A stretch of 34,262 nt of DNA, taken from NCBI GenBank assembly GCA_016209595.1, contig JACQVV010000445.1, positions 1 through 34,262 on the forward strand. Reading direction: 5' to 3'. A program made the translations under genes and the position numbers. Below the pieces are notes generated by a model, which saw only the letters and a list, made by a program, of their open reading frames with translations, did not search any database and was not told where the DNA came from. Positions 17,003 to 26,300 of this stretch are shown piece by piece. Source of the stretch: Planctomycetota bacterium. Lineage in GTDB: Bacteria; Planctomycetota; JACQVV01. Numbering within the stretch: the first letter of the stretch is position 1; every line of letters begins with the position of its first letter.

Positions 17003-17025
17003 AGCCCCCACCAGGATCGGGGGCT
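17003..17025 (-). terminator. Hairpin overlapping the stop of the HEAT gene
   Basis: AGCCCCC (17003-17009) pairs perfectly with GGGGGCT (17019-17025) across a nine-base loop and overlaps the TAG stop codon. The following minus-strand sequence is only moderately T-rich (cgaatcctcttgccccttc), so it may be a weak intrinsic terminator. Confidence 0.45.
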
Positions 17026-17878
17026 ACCCCTCCAGCCGGCGCAGCGCCTCGAGGACGCGATCGAGTCGGCTCTCGAGGGCCGGGGTGCCGAGCGTTCCCC
17101 GGCGCGCCTCGAGGGCCTTGGTCTGTTCGACGGCTCGGGACGAAAGGAGAACGTCGAGCGCCGCGAGCTTCGCCTCCTCGCAAACCTCCTCCGAGCCGAG
17201 GAGCGGGCCGGCGAGGTACTCGGCTGTGGCGACTCCCGAAAGCGCCGCCGCCGCCGCGGAGAGCCGCTCGAACGCGTCGCGGTCACCGGCAAGGAGCGCG
17301 GGAAGATAGAAGGACTCGACGGCAGGCCGCGCGGTCGCGACGACCTGGGCGCGGAGCGACTCGTCGAGCGCACGCTCGGCGGCCCGTGCGAGCGCAAGGC
17401 CTGCGAAGCGAACGAGATCGGGCTCCTCGCAGCCCGCGACCAGGTCGAGGAGCGCCCGCACCGCTTCCGGGTCGCCCGAGTCTCCGAGAGCGAGCGCCGC
17501 CTCCCGGCGCGCCTCGGGGGGGGCGTACGGATCGGCCAGGACCTCCCGCGGGCCCGGCGCCTGCGTCGCTTCCGCGGGCCCGTCCGGCCACCGCTCCGCG
17601 CGCCCAGGCGCGGGCGCCTCGCGGGGCGCGAGGTCCCGCGCCGGCTCGCTTCGCTCCACAGCGAGGCCCTGCGCCGGTTCGCTTCGCTCCATGACAAGGC
17701 CGGCCCGGGACGGAACAACGGGAACGACCGGCGCGGCCCCCGGACTCCCGGGCGCCGCCACGACCTCGCCATCCGGTGAGAGGATCGCAGCGGCGAGTCC
17801 CGCCGAAGCCCCGAGGGACGCCAGGACCAGGACTACGGTGCGGCCGGAGACCCGAACCACGCCCCGCCCTGGGCTCAT
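17024..17878 (-). CDS. Single-span membrane protein with HEAT-like repeats (284 aa)
   Basis: A single hydrophobic helix lies at about 13-32 (TVVLVLASLGASAGLAAAIL) and acts as an anchor or uncleaved signal. A Pro/Ala-rich linker with a duplicated 11-residue unit (MERSEPAQGLA, VERSEPARDLA) follows. From about residue 110 there are HEAT-type helical pairs (EARREAALALGDSGDPEAVRALLDLV) to the end. The ATG overlaps the stop of the upstream exported enzyme (ATGA), so translation is coupled and the product probably acts with it at the cell envelope. A longer frame reaching to 19159 exists but crosses the upstream gene and is not real. Function is unknown; HEAT arrays usually serve as protein-binding scaffolds. 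Confidence 0.8.
   Translation of the reverse strand: MSPGRGVVRVSGRTVVLVLASLGASAGLAAAILSPDGEVVAAPGSPGAAPVVPVVPSRAGLVMERSEPAQGLAVERSEPARDLAPREAPAPGRAERWPDGPAEATQAPGPREVLADPYAPPEARREAALALGDSGDPEAVRALLDLVAGCEEPDLVRFAGLALARAAERALDESLRAQVVATARPAVESFYLPALLAGDRDAFERLSAAAAALSGVATAEYLAGPLLGSEEVCEEAKLAALDVLLSSRAVEQTKALEARRGTLGTPALESRLDRVLEALRRLEG
17628..17693 (-). repeat. 33-bp tandem duplication in the HEAT membrane gene
   Basis: Two adjacent 33-bp copies (17628-17660 and 17661-17693) encode MERSEPAQGLA and VERSEPARDLA. Each contains ggctcgcttcgctcc or its close variant. They lie in the linker, outside the HEAT region. Confidence 0.85.
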
Positions 17879-20091
17879 GGCTCGAACCTGAACTCGGCGT
17901 GGCCCGACCAGGGACCGGAACCCGCCGCGTTCTTCGCGCGAACCCGGAAGCGGTACGGGGTCGAACGGAAGGTCGGCCAGAACGTCTTCGACGGAGCGGT
18001 CGTCGAGTACGTGTAGTAGCGGCGGAAGGACCCGCTCCAGAAGTAGTCGATCTCGACCTCGTAGGAAGTCGCGCCCGACACGGCGCTCCAGGAGAGCGCC
18101 ACCGCCGTGCCCCGCACCGTCCGCCCGCCCGAGGGCGAAAGGCCCGAGGGCGCCGCGAGCCCGCCCGGGGCCGGAGCGGGCGCGGGGGACGACGAGCGAC
18201 GGTAGCGGAACGATGAGTAGGCCGACCAGGCGGTCCATCCCGCGGCCGTCCGGGACTGCACGCGCCAGCGATAGGTCCGCCCGTCGAACTGCGGCCAGAA
18301 CGTGAACGAGTTCCTGCCGCCCGCGAGGCTCCAGGTGTAATAGGGCTGGAACCCGTTCGATCCCTCCCACTCGACAGAGACGCGGTGCTCGGTCGCGGAG
18401 GGCCCCCGCCAGGAGAGCGTCACGGAAGCGCCGGTGGCGACAGCGCCGTCGGCAGGCGAGACGGTTGCCGGCGCTCCGGGCGCCGGGACGGGCACGGGCG
18501 GCGGGGCCGAGGGGCGGACGACCAGGGCGTCCGCGCCGTGGAACCGGCGCAAGAGCTCGCGGTAGTCCGGGCCCGATGGGGCATTGCCGGCCGGCCAGTC
18601 GAACTCGGCGAAGGCGCGCCAGAGCTCCGGGACGCGCTGCATGTGGTCGGCGACCCACATGAGGGTCCCGTGGATGTCGGGGTCGTCCTTGCAGGCCTGG
18701 AGGTAGCGCGTGACGGCCTCCGGCGTGGGCTTCGTCCCGTGCTCGAGGTACATGTCCCCGGCCGGGAAGTAGGGAAGCCGGGGTTGCATGGCCTGGAACT
18801 CCGCCTTCGATCGAGTGAGGTTCGCGATCGGGTCGCCGTTCCTGTAGTAGACCTGCGGGCTGTCGAACTGGCAGATCGCGCGGAGCTCCTTCCACGGGAG
18901 CTCGCGGTGGAGGCTCGGGTAGCGGTACGACGCGAGCCCGATTGGACAGAGCGGGCCGACCTCCTTGGCGAGTTCCGCGGCGAAGATCTTCGCGTTGCCG
19001 TGCTCGTTCTTGGCCTCGGCTTCCGCGTCGATGAGGTAGAAGTCGACGAGGGGAGCGTACTTCCGGACCATCTTTCCGGCCAGTCGCGCCTCGCCGGCGG
19101 GGTCGTACCGGAGGTAGATATAGCCCCAGAACGCGATCCGGATGCCGGCCTTGTTGCAAAGTTCGAGGAAGCGCGCCATGGCCGGCGTGTCCCAGTCGCC
19201 GGCGTAGGTTCCGTTGTGGATCTTCACGGCCACGCCTGCGACCTTGGCAGCGCGGAGCTCCTGGACGGTCCTATCGACGTCGCCGTTGTAGATCTGCTCG
19301 AGCCGCCAGAGGTAGGTCCACTTCCCGGAAAGGACGTCGAGTTTGGAGCGCGGCTCCCGCGAGGGGGCCCCTCGCGCGGCGAGGAGACAGGCCTCATGGA
19401 GCCCCATCGACCCGCGGTTCCGGGGGCCGGCCGGGATCTGGAGGGTCTGGGCGACCGCCGTGCCCCGGCGCCCCTCGTTTGCGGTGACGAAGAGCTCCGT
19501 CCAGGACCACGGATCGCGGGACTGGAGGAAGAACGCGCGGTATCCCTGCGGATCCGAGGCGTAGGCGCGGCGCATCTCGTCCCAGTTTGCGAAGGTCCGG
19601 CCCTGGCGATCGACGTAGCCATACGCGCCCGGAGAGTAGGCTCTCCCCGCGGCGTCGCGCGGCCAGGCGCCGACCGCGCGCGCCGCCGCCACGGCCCGCC
19701 CCTCGTGCGTGAGAACTTCGCCCGCGGTCGCACGGATAGCTGCGAGCTCCGCGGCGCTCGCCCCGGCTCCCCACGGCTGGAAGCTCGCTCCGAGCGGGAC
19801 CTCGGCCGTGCGGCCGTTCTCGAGAAGGTGCGCCAGGAGGCGGCTGCGAGCGGAGACCGCGACAGCCTTCCTCGCCTCGGCGAGCCTCGCCTCGTCCACC
19901 CCGAACCTGGACGGGGGAAGAGAGGCGAGCTCGGCGTGGACGACGCCCGGGAGATAGGCCTCCTCCGTGCTCATCCATCCACGGGAGGTCAGGACCTGCG
20001 CCGGGAGCGAGGTCTCCTCCGCGTGAAGCGGCGGGAAAAGGGAGAGAACACAGGCCACGACCGGGAGGATCTGGATCGAGTGGCGGCTCAT
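17875..20091 (-). CDS. Exported SpoIID-like / TIM-barrel glycosidase-like / Fn3 fusion (738 aa)
   Basis: Signal peptide at about 1-24 (MSRHSIQILPVVACVLSLFPPLHA). Residues 45-245 look like SpoIID/LytB: AYLPGVVHAEL with E54 at the catalytic Glu position, ARKAVAVSARSRLLAHL, IRATAGEVLTHEGRAV, and a late GSMGLHEACLLAARG resembling the family's GHGVGMSQ-GA motif, with the His changed. Residues 255-500 look like a TIM-barrel of GH25-like or related type (VAGVAVKIHNGTYAGDWDTPAMARFLELC, FYLIDAEAE with D355 and E357). Two fibronectin III-like domains (about 535-630 and 650-738) finish the protein. SpoIID cleaves peptidoglycan glycan strands as a lytic transglycosylase, so a wall-directed role is likely. 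The ATG at 20091 has AAGAGG nine bases upstream; an in-frame ATG at 20100 sits directly on that motif. The gene overlaps the HEAT gene. Confidence 0.82.
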   Translation of the reverse strand: MSRHSIQILPVVACVLSLFPPLHAEETSLPAQVLTSRGWMSTEEAYLPGVVHAELASLPPSRFGVDEARLAEARKAVAVSARSRLLAHLLENGRTAEVPLGASFQPWGAGASAAELAAIRATAGEVLTHEGRAVAAARAVGAWPRDAAGRAYSPGAYGYVDRQGRTFANWDEMRRAYASDPQGYRAFFLQSRDPWSWTELFVTANEGRRGTAVAQTLQIPAGPRNRGSMGLHEACLLAARGAPSREPRSKLDVLSGKWTYLWRLEQIYNGDVDRTVQELRAAKVAGVAVKIHNGTYAGDWDTPAMARFLELCNKAGIRIAFWGYIYLRYDPAGEARLAGKMVRKYAPLVDFYLIDAEAEAKNEHGNAKIFAAELAKEVGPLCPIGLASYRYPSLHRELPWKELRAICQFDSPQVYYRNGDPIANLTRSKAEFQAMQPRLPYFPAGDMYLEHGTKPTPEAVTRYLQACKDDPDIHGTLMWVADHMQRVPELWRAFAEFDWPAGNAPSGPDYRELLRRFHGADALVVRPSAPPPVPVPAPGAPATVSPADGAVATGASVTLSWRGPSATEHRVSVEWEGSNGFQPYYTWSLAGGRNSFTFWPQFDGRTYRWRVQSRTAAGWTAWSAYSSFRYRRSSSPAPAPAPGGLAAPSGLSPSGGRTVRGTAVALSWSAVSGATSYEVEIDYFWSGSFRRYYTYSTTAPSKTFWPTFRSTPYRFRVRAKNAAGSGPWSGHAEFRFEP

Positions 20092-20151
20092 CGTCTTCAT
20101 CCTCTTGAAGTGTCTGGAGACGACAGATGAGCAAGTGGCGAACCCAAGTAT

Positions 20152-20157
20152 TGTCAA
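20152..20157 (-). promoter_or_regulatory. Candidate -35 element for the SpoIID-like gene
   Basis: A perfect TTGACA is present on the minus strand about 60 bases before the ATG at 20091. At 17 bases the -10 position reads TTGCTC, a poor match. The surrounding 110-base gap is noticeably richer in A+T than the genes on either side, as promoter regions often are. Confidence 0.35.
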
Positions 20158-20271
20158 CACATGGAGAACAGCGTAAGTTCAAAAGGCGAAAGACCTTCAA
20201 TTATCCGCTCGTGGCGTGCGGATGGCTCGCTCCCGTCACTCCACACGCGACAGCGGAGTAATGAGAGCTTT

Positions 20272-23229
20272 CTACTCCCGCTCGAGCTCCGCGAGTCGCG
20301 CCCGGGCCTTGCCGGCGAGATCGGGGACGTCCTTCCAGCCGGCGATGGCCTTCTCCAGCCGCTCTCTCGCTTCGGCCTTCCGCCCGAGGCGAACGAGGAT
20401 CTCCGCCGCTTCGAGGAGTGCCTGGCCGCATCTCTCGCGCTCCCATGCGGAGAAGGCGAGAATCCCATCGCACGCCTCGAGCGCTTCCTCGAGTCTTCCC
20501 GAATCGCGTGCGAGCTCCACTACCCGGCCGAGGCAATAGAGCGACTGGCTCCGGTCGACCTCGACGAAATCCCGTGCGGCGTCTCGATAGGCGTTGATCG
20601 CGGTGCCGGACCGCCCCGCCTCCCTGTGGAGGTCGGCGATAGAGATCCGGGAGAAGAAGGCGGCCACGGGCGCGGACCCCGCGTAGCGGCGATCCGTCTC
20701 CTCGTGCGCTTCGATCGCGCCGGCGACGTTTCCCGATCGCTCCAGCGCGACGCCCAGGTAGTGCTGCGCCCAGGCCCCTTCGCCGGACTCTTCCGGAAGC
20801 CGCTCCTGGAGCGAGCGGGCCGCAAGGATCGTCTCCGGCAGCTCCCCGGAGTTGAGGAGACAGTGCGCGGCGTGCCGGAGGATCCAGGCGAGCCGCGCCG
20901 GATCCCCCGCGTAGTGCTGGGCCGCCTCCTGCCAGTAGGCGAGACCCTCCTCGTGGCGGCGCTCGTGAGAGTGAAGCCGCTCCGCCGCCTCGACGAGGTA
21001 GGCGCGGAGCGCTTCGGCCACCGCCCTGCACGGCGTCCCCGTCGCTTCCGGTGCCCCCGAGAGAAGCTCGTGGATCCGCCCGAGCGCCTCGCCGGGGCCG
21101 TCTCGGGCGAAGATCGCCCGGGCCTCAAGGACCAGGGCGCGAGCCGCAATCTCCGGCGACGGGGCGCGTTCCACCACGGCGCGCGCCGCCTCGATCGCGG
21201 CGCCGGGGTCCCCGAGCGCGAGGCGGCAGAAGGCGGCCCGGAGCGCGGCCCGGTCGCCCTCGGTCGTCCCCTCGCGGCTCCGCGCGTGCTCCTCGTACAG
21301 GTCGAGGGCCCGATCGTAGCGGCCGATCCGGTAGAAATCGTCGGCGATCGCCAGCGCCAGGACTCGGCGAGCGACCGGACGGTGGAGGATCCGGATGTCG
21401 TCGAACTCCGCGGCGGAGTCGTAGGTGTAGAGCCCGATGGCGCCGCGCCCTTCCCCGGCCAGTGGGAACGGATCCTCGTAGCGCAGGATCTCTGCGCCGT
21501 CGATCTCCAGCCGGACCGTCTCCCCTTCCCGCGAAACTCGGACGGCGTGCCAGCGGTCCTGGACGATGTGCCTCCGGAAGGAGTCCCGGACGACCACGCG
21601 GTTCCGCATGAGGAAAGAGCGGGCGTCGTAGTTCGAGCCGACGCCGGCGAGATATCCGGTCACCCATGGCGTCGCGCTCCCCTCGTCACCGAGAAGAAAA
21701 CACGACAGATCGGAGACGACGCGCCGGGCCGGTTTCCTCGCCCGGTACTCGATCGCGACGTCGCCCTCCACGCCCTCGGCGAGCCGGATCCCGGAGCTCG
21801 CGACCCCGTCCCCCACCAGACACCCGTCCCGGATCTCCCACCGCCCGAGGAGCGAGGTCCAGTGCTCGCCCAGCGTCTCGCGCTCGAACGAGTCCTCGAA
21901 GACGAGCTCCCACTGCGTCCCCTCCGGCTCCGCATCGAGCGTCCCGCCGGTCCCCCCGGACGAACCCGCGGCCCCCTCCCCCGCGAGCTCCCTCGGCCTC
22001 CCCGCCAGGACGAGCGCGGCCCCGATCCCGCCCGCCGTCGTCGCGGCGAGCGCGGCGAGGACGAGCGCCGTCCGCCGGCGCCGGACCGTTCGGCGGATCC
22101 GCTCGATCCGCGTCGGCGCCCGCGCGGCCACGCGCTCCCCCCGCCGCGCGCGCTCGATGTCCTCCGCCATCGCGCCCGCGGTCGGGTAGCGGCTCGCGGG
22201 GTCCTTTTCGAGCGCGTGGAGGCAGATCGCCTCGACGTCGGGCGCGAGGTCGGGCCGGATCCTCCGCGGCGGGACCGGATCGCGCTCCTGGATCGCCCGG
22301 TAGAGCTCCGCCGTCGCCGGCGCCCGGAACGGGAGCTCGCCCGCGAGCGCCTCGTACAGGATGACGCCCAGGCTGAAGACGTCGGTGCGCGCGTCGGCGC
22401 GGCGCGACTCCCCGCGAGTTTGCTCGGGAGACATGTAGTACGGCGTCCCCACCGCGGTCCCGCTCTCGGTGAGCGTCTCGGGCCGCTCCGCGTCCGGGCC
22501 GCCCGCGACCTTCGCCAGCCCGAAATCGGTCACCCGCGCCATGCCGGCGGCGTCGACGAGCACGTTCGCCGGCTTGAGATCGCGGTGCACCACGCCGGCC
22601 GAGTGGGCGTGTTCGACCGCCCGGGCGATCTCGGCGACGATCGCGAGCGCGCGGTCCACCGGAAGCCTCCCACGCGCCAGGACCGCCGAGAGCGGCTCGC
22701 CCTCCACGAACTCCATCGCGATCCAGTGGAACCCCTCCCGCACCCCGGCGGCGTGGACGGAAACGATCCCCGGATGCCGGAGCCGCGCGACGAGCGAGGC
22801 TTCCCGCTGGAACCGCGCGACCCGATCCGGATCAGCGGACGCCCCTTGCCGGAGCACTTTCAGCGCAACCACGCGGCCGAGATTCCTCTGCCGCGCGCGG
22901 TAGACGATCCCCATCCCGCCGCTCCCTATCTCTTCCAGGAGCTCGTACTCCCCCCAGGCGACCGCCGGGGGCGCCTCTCCCTCCATGTCCGGGGTCGGCT
23001 TCGCCTCCAGGCGAGCGAGCTCGGCGAGCGAGTCCGGCTTCAGCCGGCGCATCCGGACGAGCACTTGGACGACGTGGAGCGGAGCCCCCCCCGCGGCCAG
23101 GCGGTTCCGCTCCGTCTCCGCCGCCTCGAGATCCGCGGGCGCCACCAGCCCGCGCTCGATCGCTCGGGCCAGCGCCCGGTCGAGCCCGCTCTCCCCCGAG
23201 CGATCCCTTCCCTGCTCGCCGCCTGCCAT
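20272..23229 (-). CDS. Transmembrane Ser/Thr protein kinase with lamin-G-like and TPR sensor region (985 aa)
   Basis: Residues 1-75 are helical units like those of the Pro-rich protein at 7981-8850. The Hanks-type kinase (95-360) is complete: GSGGMG loop (102-107), catalytic Lys124, HRDLKPAN (D217, N222), DFG (235-237) and GTPYYMSPEQ. One membrane helix follows at about 387-409. Outside the membrane lie a concanavalin/lamin-G-like or DUF1080-like beta domain (about 440-620: LVFEDSFERETLGEHWTSLLGRWEIRDGCLVGDG) and then TPR-like repeats to the end. The order is typical of planctomycete kinases. It likely signals from the envelope to the cytoplasm by phosphorylating Ser/Thr targets; ligand and targets are unknown. 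It follows the alpha-2-macroglobulin gene by 97 bases on the same strand, so they may be cotranscribed. The ATG at 23229 has no clear ribosome-binding site. Confidence 0.93.
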   Translation of the reverse strand: MAGGEQGRDRSGESGLDRALARAIERGLVAPADLEAAETERNRLAAGGAPLHVVQVLVRMRRLKPDSLAELARLEAKPTPDMEGEAPPAVAWGEYELLEEIGSGGMGIVYRARQRNLGRVVALKVLRQGASADPDRVARFQREASLVARLRHPGIVSVHAAGVREGFHWIAMEFVEGEPLSAVLARGRLPVDRALAIVAEIARAVEHAHSAGVVHRDLKPANVLVDAAGMARVTDFGLAKVAGGPDAERPETLTESGTAVGTPYYMSPEQTRGESRRADARTDVFSLGVILYEALAGELPFRAPATAELYRAIQERDPVPPRRIRPDLAPDVEAICLHALEKDPASRYPTAGAMAEDIERARRGERVAARAPTRIERIRRTVRRRRTALVLAALAATTAGGIGAALVLAGRPRELAGEGAAGSSGGTGGTLDAEPEGTQWELVFEDSFERETLGEHWTSLLGRWEIRDGCLVGDGVASSGIRLAEGVEGDVAIEYRARKPARRVVSDLSCFLLGDEGSATPWVTGYLAGVGSNYDARSFLMRNRVVVRDSFRRHIVQDRWHAVRVSREGETVRLEIDGAEILRYEDPFPLAGEGRGAIGLYTYDSAAEFDDIRILHRPVARRVLALAIADDFYRIGRYDRALDLYEEHARSREGTTEGDRAALRAAFCRLALGDPGAAIEAARAVVERAPSPEIAARALVLEARAIFARDGPGEALGRIHELLSGAPEATGTPCRAVAEALRAYLVEAAERLHSHERRHEEGLAYWQEAAQHYAGDPARLAWILRHAAHCLLNSGELPETILAARSLQERLPEESGEGAWAQHYLGVALERSGNVAGAIEAHEETDRRYAGSAPVAAFFSRISIADLHREAGRSGTAINAYRDAARDFVEVDRSQSLYCLGRVVELARDSGRLEEALEACDGILAFSAWERERCGQALLEAAEILVRLGRKAEARERLEKAIAGWKDVPDLAGKARARLAELERE

Positions 23230-23326
23230 GAGGGGAGGCTACCCCGCCGCGCGCCCGGCGAGGAGGGGGTTGTTCGATGAGCTCCCGAGAGAATCGGCCC
23301 ACTCGGCGGTGACCCGAGCTCCGAAA

Positions 23327-26300
23327 CTACTCCGATTCCGTCCGGTCCTTCTCGGGAGGGGCGGGAGGGGCAGGCCAGCGGAATTCGATCCGTCCTTCCA
23401 CGCGCGGGTCCGCTTCGAGAGCGAGGTACGGGTTCGCGGCATCGCCGGCGCAGGCCGCCTCCAGGAAGAGGGCGCATCGGGCCGCCTCCGCCCGCGGAAC
23501 CTCTCTCCCGTCACCGCAGGCGTCCAGGACCTCCGCCAGCCTTCCGGCGCGCGCGAGGCTCCGGTAGCGCTCGAGCCGATCGACCATCGTGGGCCCGAGC
23601 TCTCGTTCCGGATCGAGGCCGGCAGGCATCTTTCCGCCGGCCCTGTAGTAGACGCGGAGCGCGCCGCCAGGACGCTCCCATCCCCTCGTCCAGGACTCCG
23701 GCGTCAGGAAGGCCTCTGCTTCTGCCGAAAGTCCGGAGGTCGCAAGGAGCTCGAGCAGGGCCGCTCGGTTTCTCGGATCGCTGGAGTCGGCGAAATCCTT
23801 CGCAAAGCGGGGAGAGGACGCGCTCCCTCGCGAGGCGAGAAGGCGATCGAGGTCCGGCCGGGGCCAATCCGATTCGAGGGAGAGGAGCGTCTGCGTGTCC
23901 AGGCGCCTGGCGATCCGGAGGGCGGCCTCGCACGCGGGGCCTGCCTTCTCCCAGCCGTATTCGTCCTGGAGCCACCGCAGGGCCTCCATTCGTCCGAATT
24001 CTCCCAGCAAGCGGATCATCTCCTCTTGAAGTCCGTCGGAGATTTCCCGGTTCTTGCTCTCCTCCCTGAGCCAGGCATCGGCTTCCGGATACCGGCCCGA
24101 AGCAAGGAGTCGCAGGACGGCTGTCCTCTCCGGGTCCGCGGTCGCGGAGCGGTAGAGGTCGAGAAGCGGGCCGATCCCGGCGGGCGGCAACTCCAGCATC
24201 TCGCAGAAGACCCTGAACTTCTCGCCCTCGGGATCGCCCTCCTTCCAGAAGGACGCGCGGATCGGCTCGGTAGATTCCGCGCGGAGGGCGAGGAGCTCCC
24301 AGCGGACGACCGAGTCCTGCGACTTCCCGAGGATCTCCTCGATCGCCTCCCGGACCGGCGCGGCGCGCTCCACACGCCACTGGCGCGCGAGCGCGGTGAC
24401 GCAGGCTGAGGCAGCTGGAGAGGCTTCCCCGCAGAGATTCGCGACGAGGAACGGGAGCGGGATGCGCGCGCCGCGCCGGTCGAGCTCCTCTACGACGCGG
24501 CGTTTCCGGTCCTCATCGTGGACTTCCGGGAGCCCCTGGAGGAGCGCCGCGGTCGATCTCGGATCGGTCATGGGGAGCAGGGCCTCGTACTGGGAGTCCA
24601 TCCGGTACCGGTCGGGCGGCGTGCGAAGAGTCGCGAGAAGGAAGGCAAGGCCGGCCGGATCGCTCCGCCCACCCAGGAGGCTCACGATCCAGCCTCCTTC
24701 CTCGCCGCCGGGGGGATCGTACTCGCGCAGAAGGAACTCAGTGCCGGCCTCTGGCGCGAGCGTTCGAAGGAGAAGGACCCACTCCTCTGTCTCGCGTCGT
24801 TGGGCGTCGAACAACTCGTGGAGGGCCAAGCGCGCGGAGGGCGTGGCGATCTTGTCGAGGACCTCGACGCGGAGCTTGAACCCCTCGCCCGCCAAAAGAC
24901 CCGGCCGAGACATCTTCATGGCCTCGACCACGTGGGACAAGAGGCGCTCCTCGGCCTCGTCAATCGGAATGACCCGCCCCCAGCGGCCATTCGAGTACCC
25001 GTTCATGAGAGAGGAGAGGATCCTCAGAATCTCGACTCGAATGCCGGGGTTCTCGCTCGCGACGTACCATTCGAGCACCCGAGCGACCCATGCCTTGCTC
25101 CTCGCGCGCTCGCCACGCTCCTGCGGGCGGTCTCCCCAATACCCTGCGAGCATGGTGTCTTGCGCCGCGCCGTGCACGAGACGCAGCCAGAGGGCCTTCT
25201 CCCGCTCTCCGCGGAGACGATCGAAGATCCCGAGCAGCCGGCCGTCCGAGCCGTAGGACCAGTCGTGGGGGCGCATCCACCGGACGAGGAAGCGGAGGAA
25301 CGCCATCCGGTCCGCCGGCTCCGCCGAGAGAAGGCGCTCGATCGCGAGGAGGACCCAGTCACCGCGGAGTTTGAGCCGGTGTCGGTCGTCGTGGCTGTCG
25401 GGGTCGTCGGGGGTAAAGCCCTCGACCGCGGCCACGAGTGTGCGAAGCTCCTCGGGGTTCGAAAAATCCGTGCACTCGGCGATACACGCCGCGCGCGCCC
25501 ACGCGATCTCCGGTTCGTCGGCCTCGAAGGGGAAGTCGCGGGCGAGGCCCTCCACGAGATAAGGATAGGCGATCCCCCTCCCCAGCTCCGCGAGCGTCCG
25601 CACGTCGCCGGGCTGGAGTCTCGCATCGGACCGCTTCTCGATCTCCTCCTTCCACGCCGCGATCGAGTTGCCTCTGCTTCTCCTCACGAGAGGAACTGGA
25701 GGGAGAGAATCGGTGAGCGTGAGCCGGCTCTCGGCCGATCGGGCGAGGATTTTTCCGTTGTCCAGATCCAGGAGCTCCGCGGGCAGAACGTGGAACACGC
25801 CCGGATGGCGGGCTCTCAGTCGGTAGGCGCATCGATGCCATGCGGGAAGAACGAGGCGCCCCGAGCGAGAAGACCCGCTCGTCCATCCTTCCCACCAGGC
25901 CCAGCTCCCTTCAGAGAGCGGCTCGCATCCCGAAGGGAGAAGGTCCTCGACGGCGATCGGACTGCGTTCCGAGGCGCCCTCGATCTCGAAGCTCGCTTCC
26001 AGGACCGAGCCCAGGGGGATTTCGTCTCCCGGACCCAGGAGCCGGCGTTCCGGGTCGGCGCTGTCCCCCGAGAGCAGGTGGTACGAACGGCGGATCGTGA
26101 ACCGTCCGGAGTCTGCCACGAGATCCTCGCGGGCCTCGAACGTCCTGCGACAAAGGGCCACGAAGAGAGGCCCTTCCCCCTCCATCCGGACGGCGATCCT
26201 CATCGGTTCCCTCGAGGGGATGGCGATGAGAATCTTCCTGGGCTCGAAGGCGACCTCCGAAAGGCTCCCACGGAAGACCTCGGAGCCGGCCTCGACCTCG

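Noticed and set aside
16899..17183. N-terminal extension of the TolC protein
   Set aside because: It would bury the signal peptide at residue 96 and cover the promoter and terminator; the ATG at 16898 has a good ribosome-binding site.
17879..19159. N-terminal extension of the HEAT membrane protein to 711 residues
   Set aside because: The extension overlaps the SpoIID-like gene in another frame. The ATG at 17878 overlaps the upstream stop and starts directly before the membrane helix.
20161..23280. 1039-codon forward frame opposite the kinase
   Set aside because: Antisense to all kinase motifs; the translation is low-complexity Arg/Pro/Glu with no family features.
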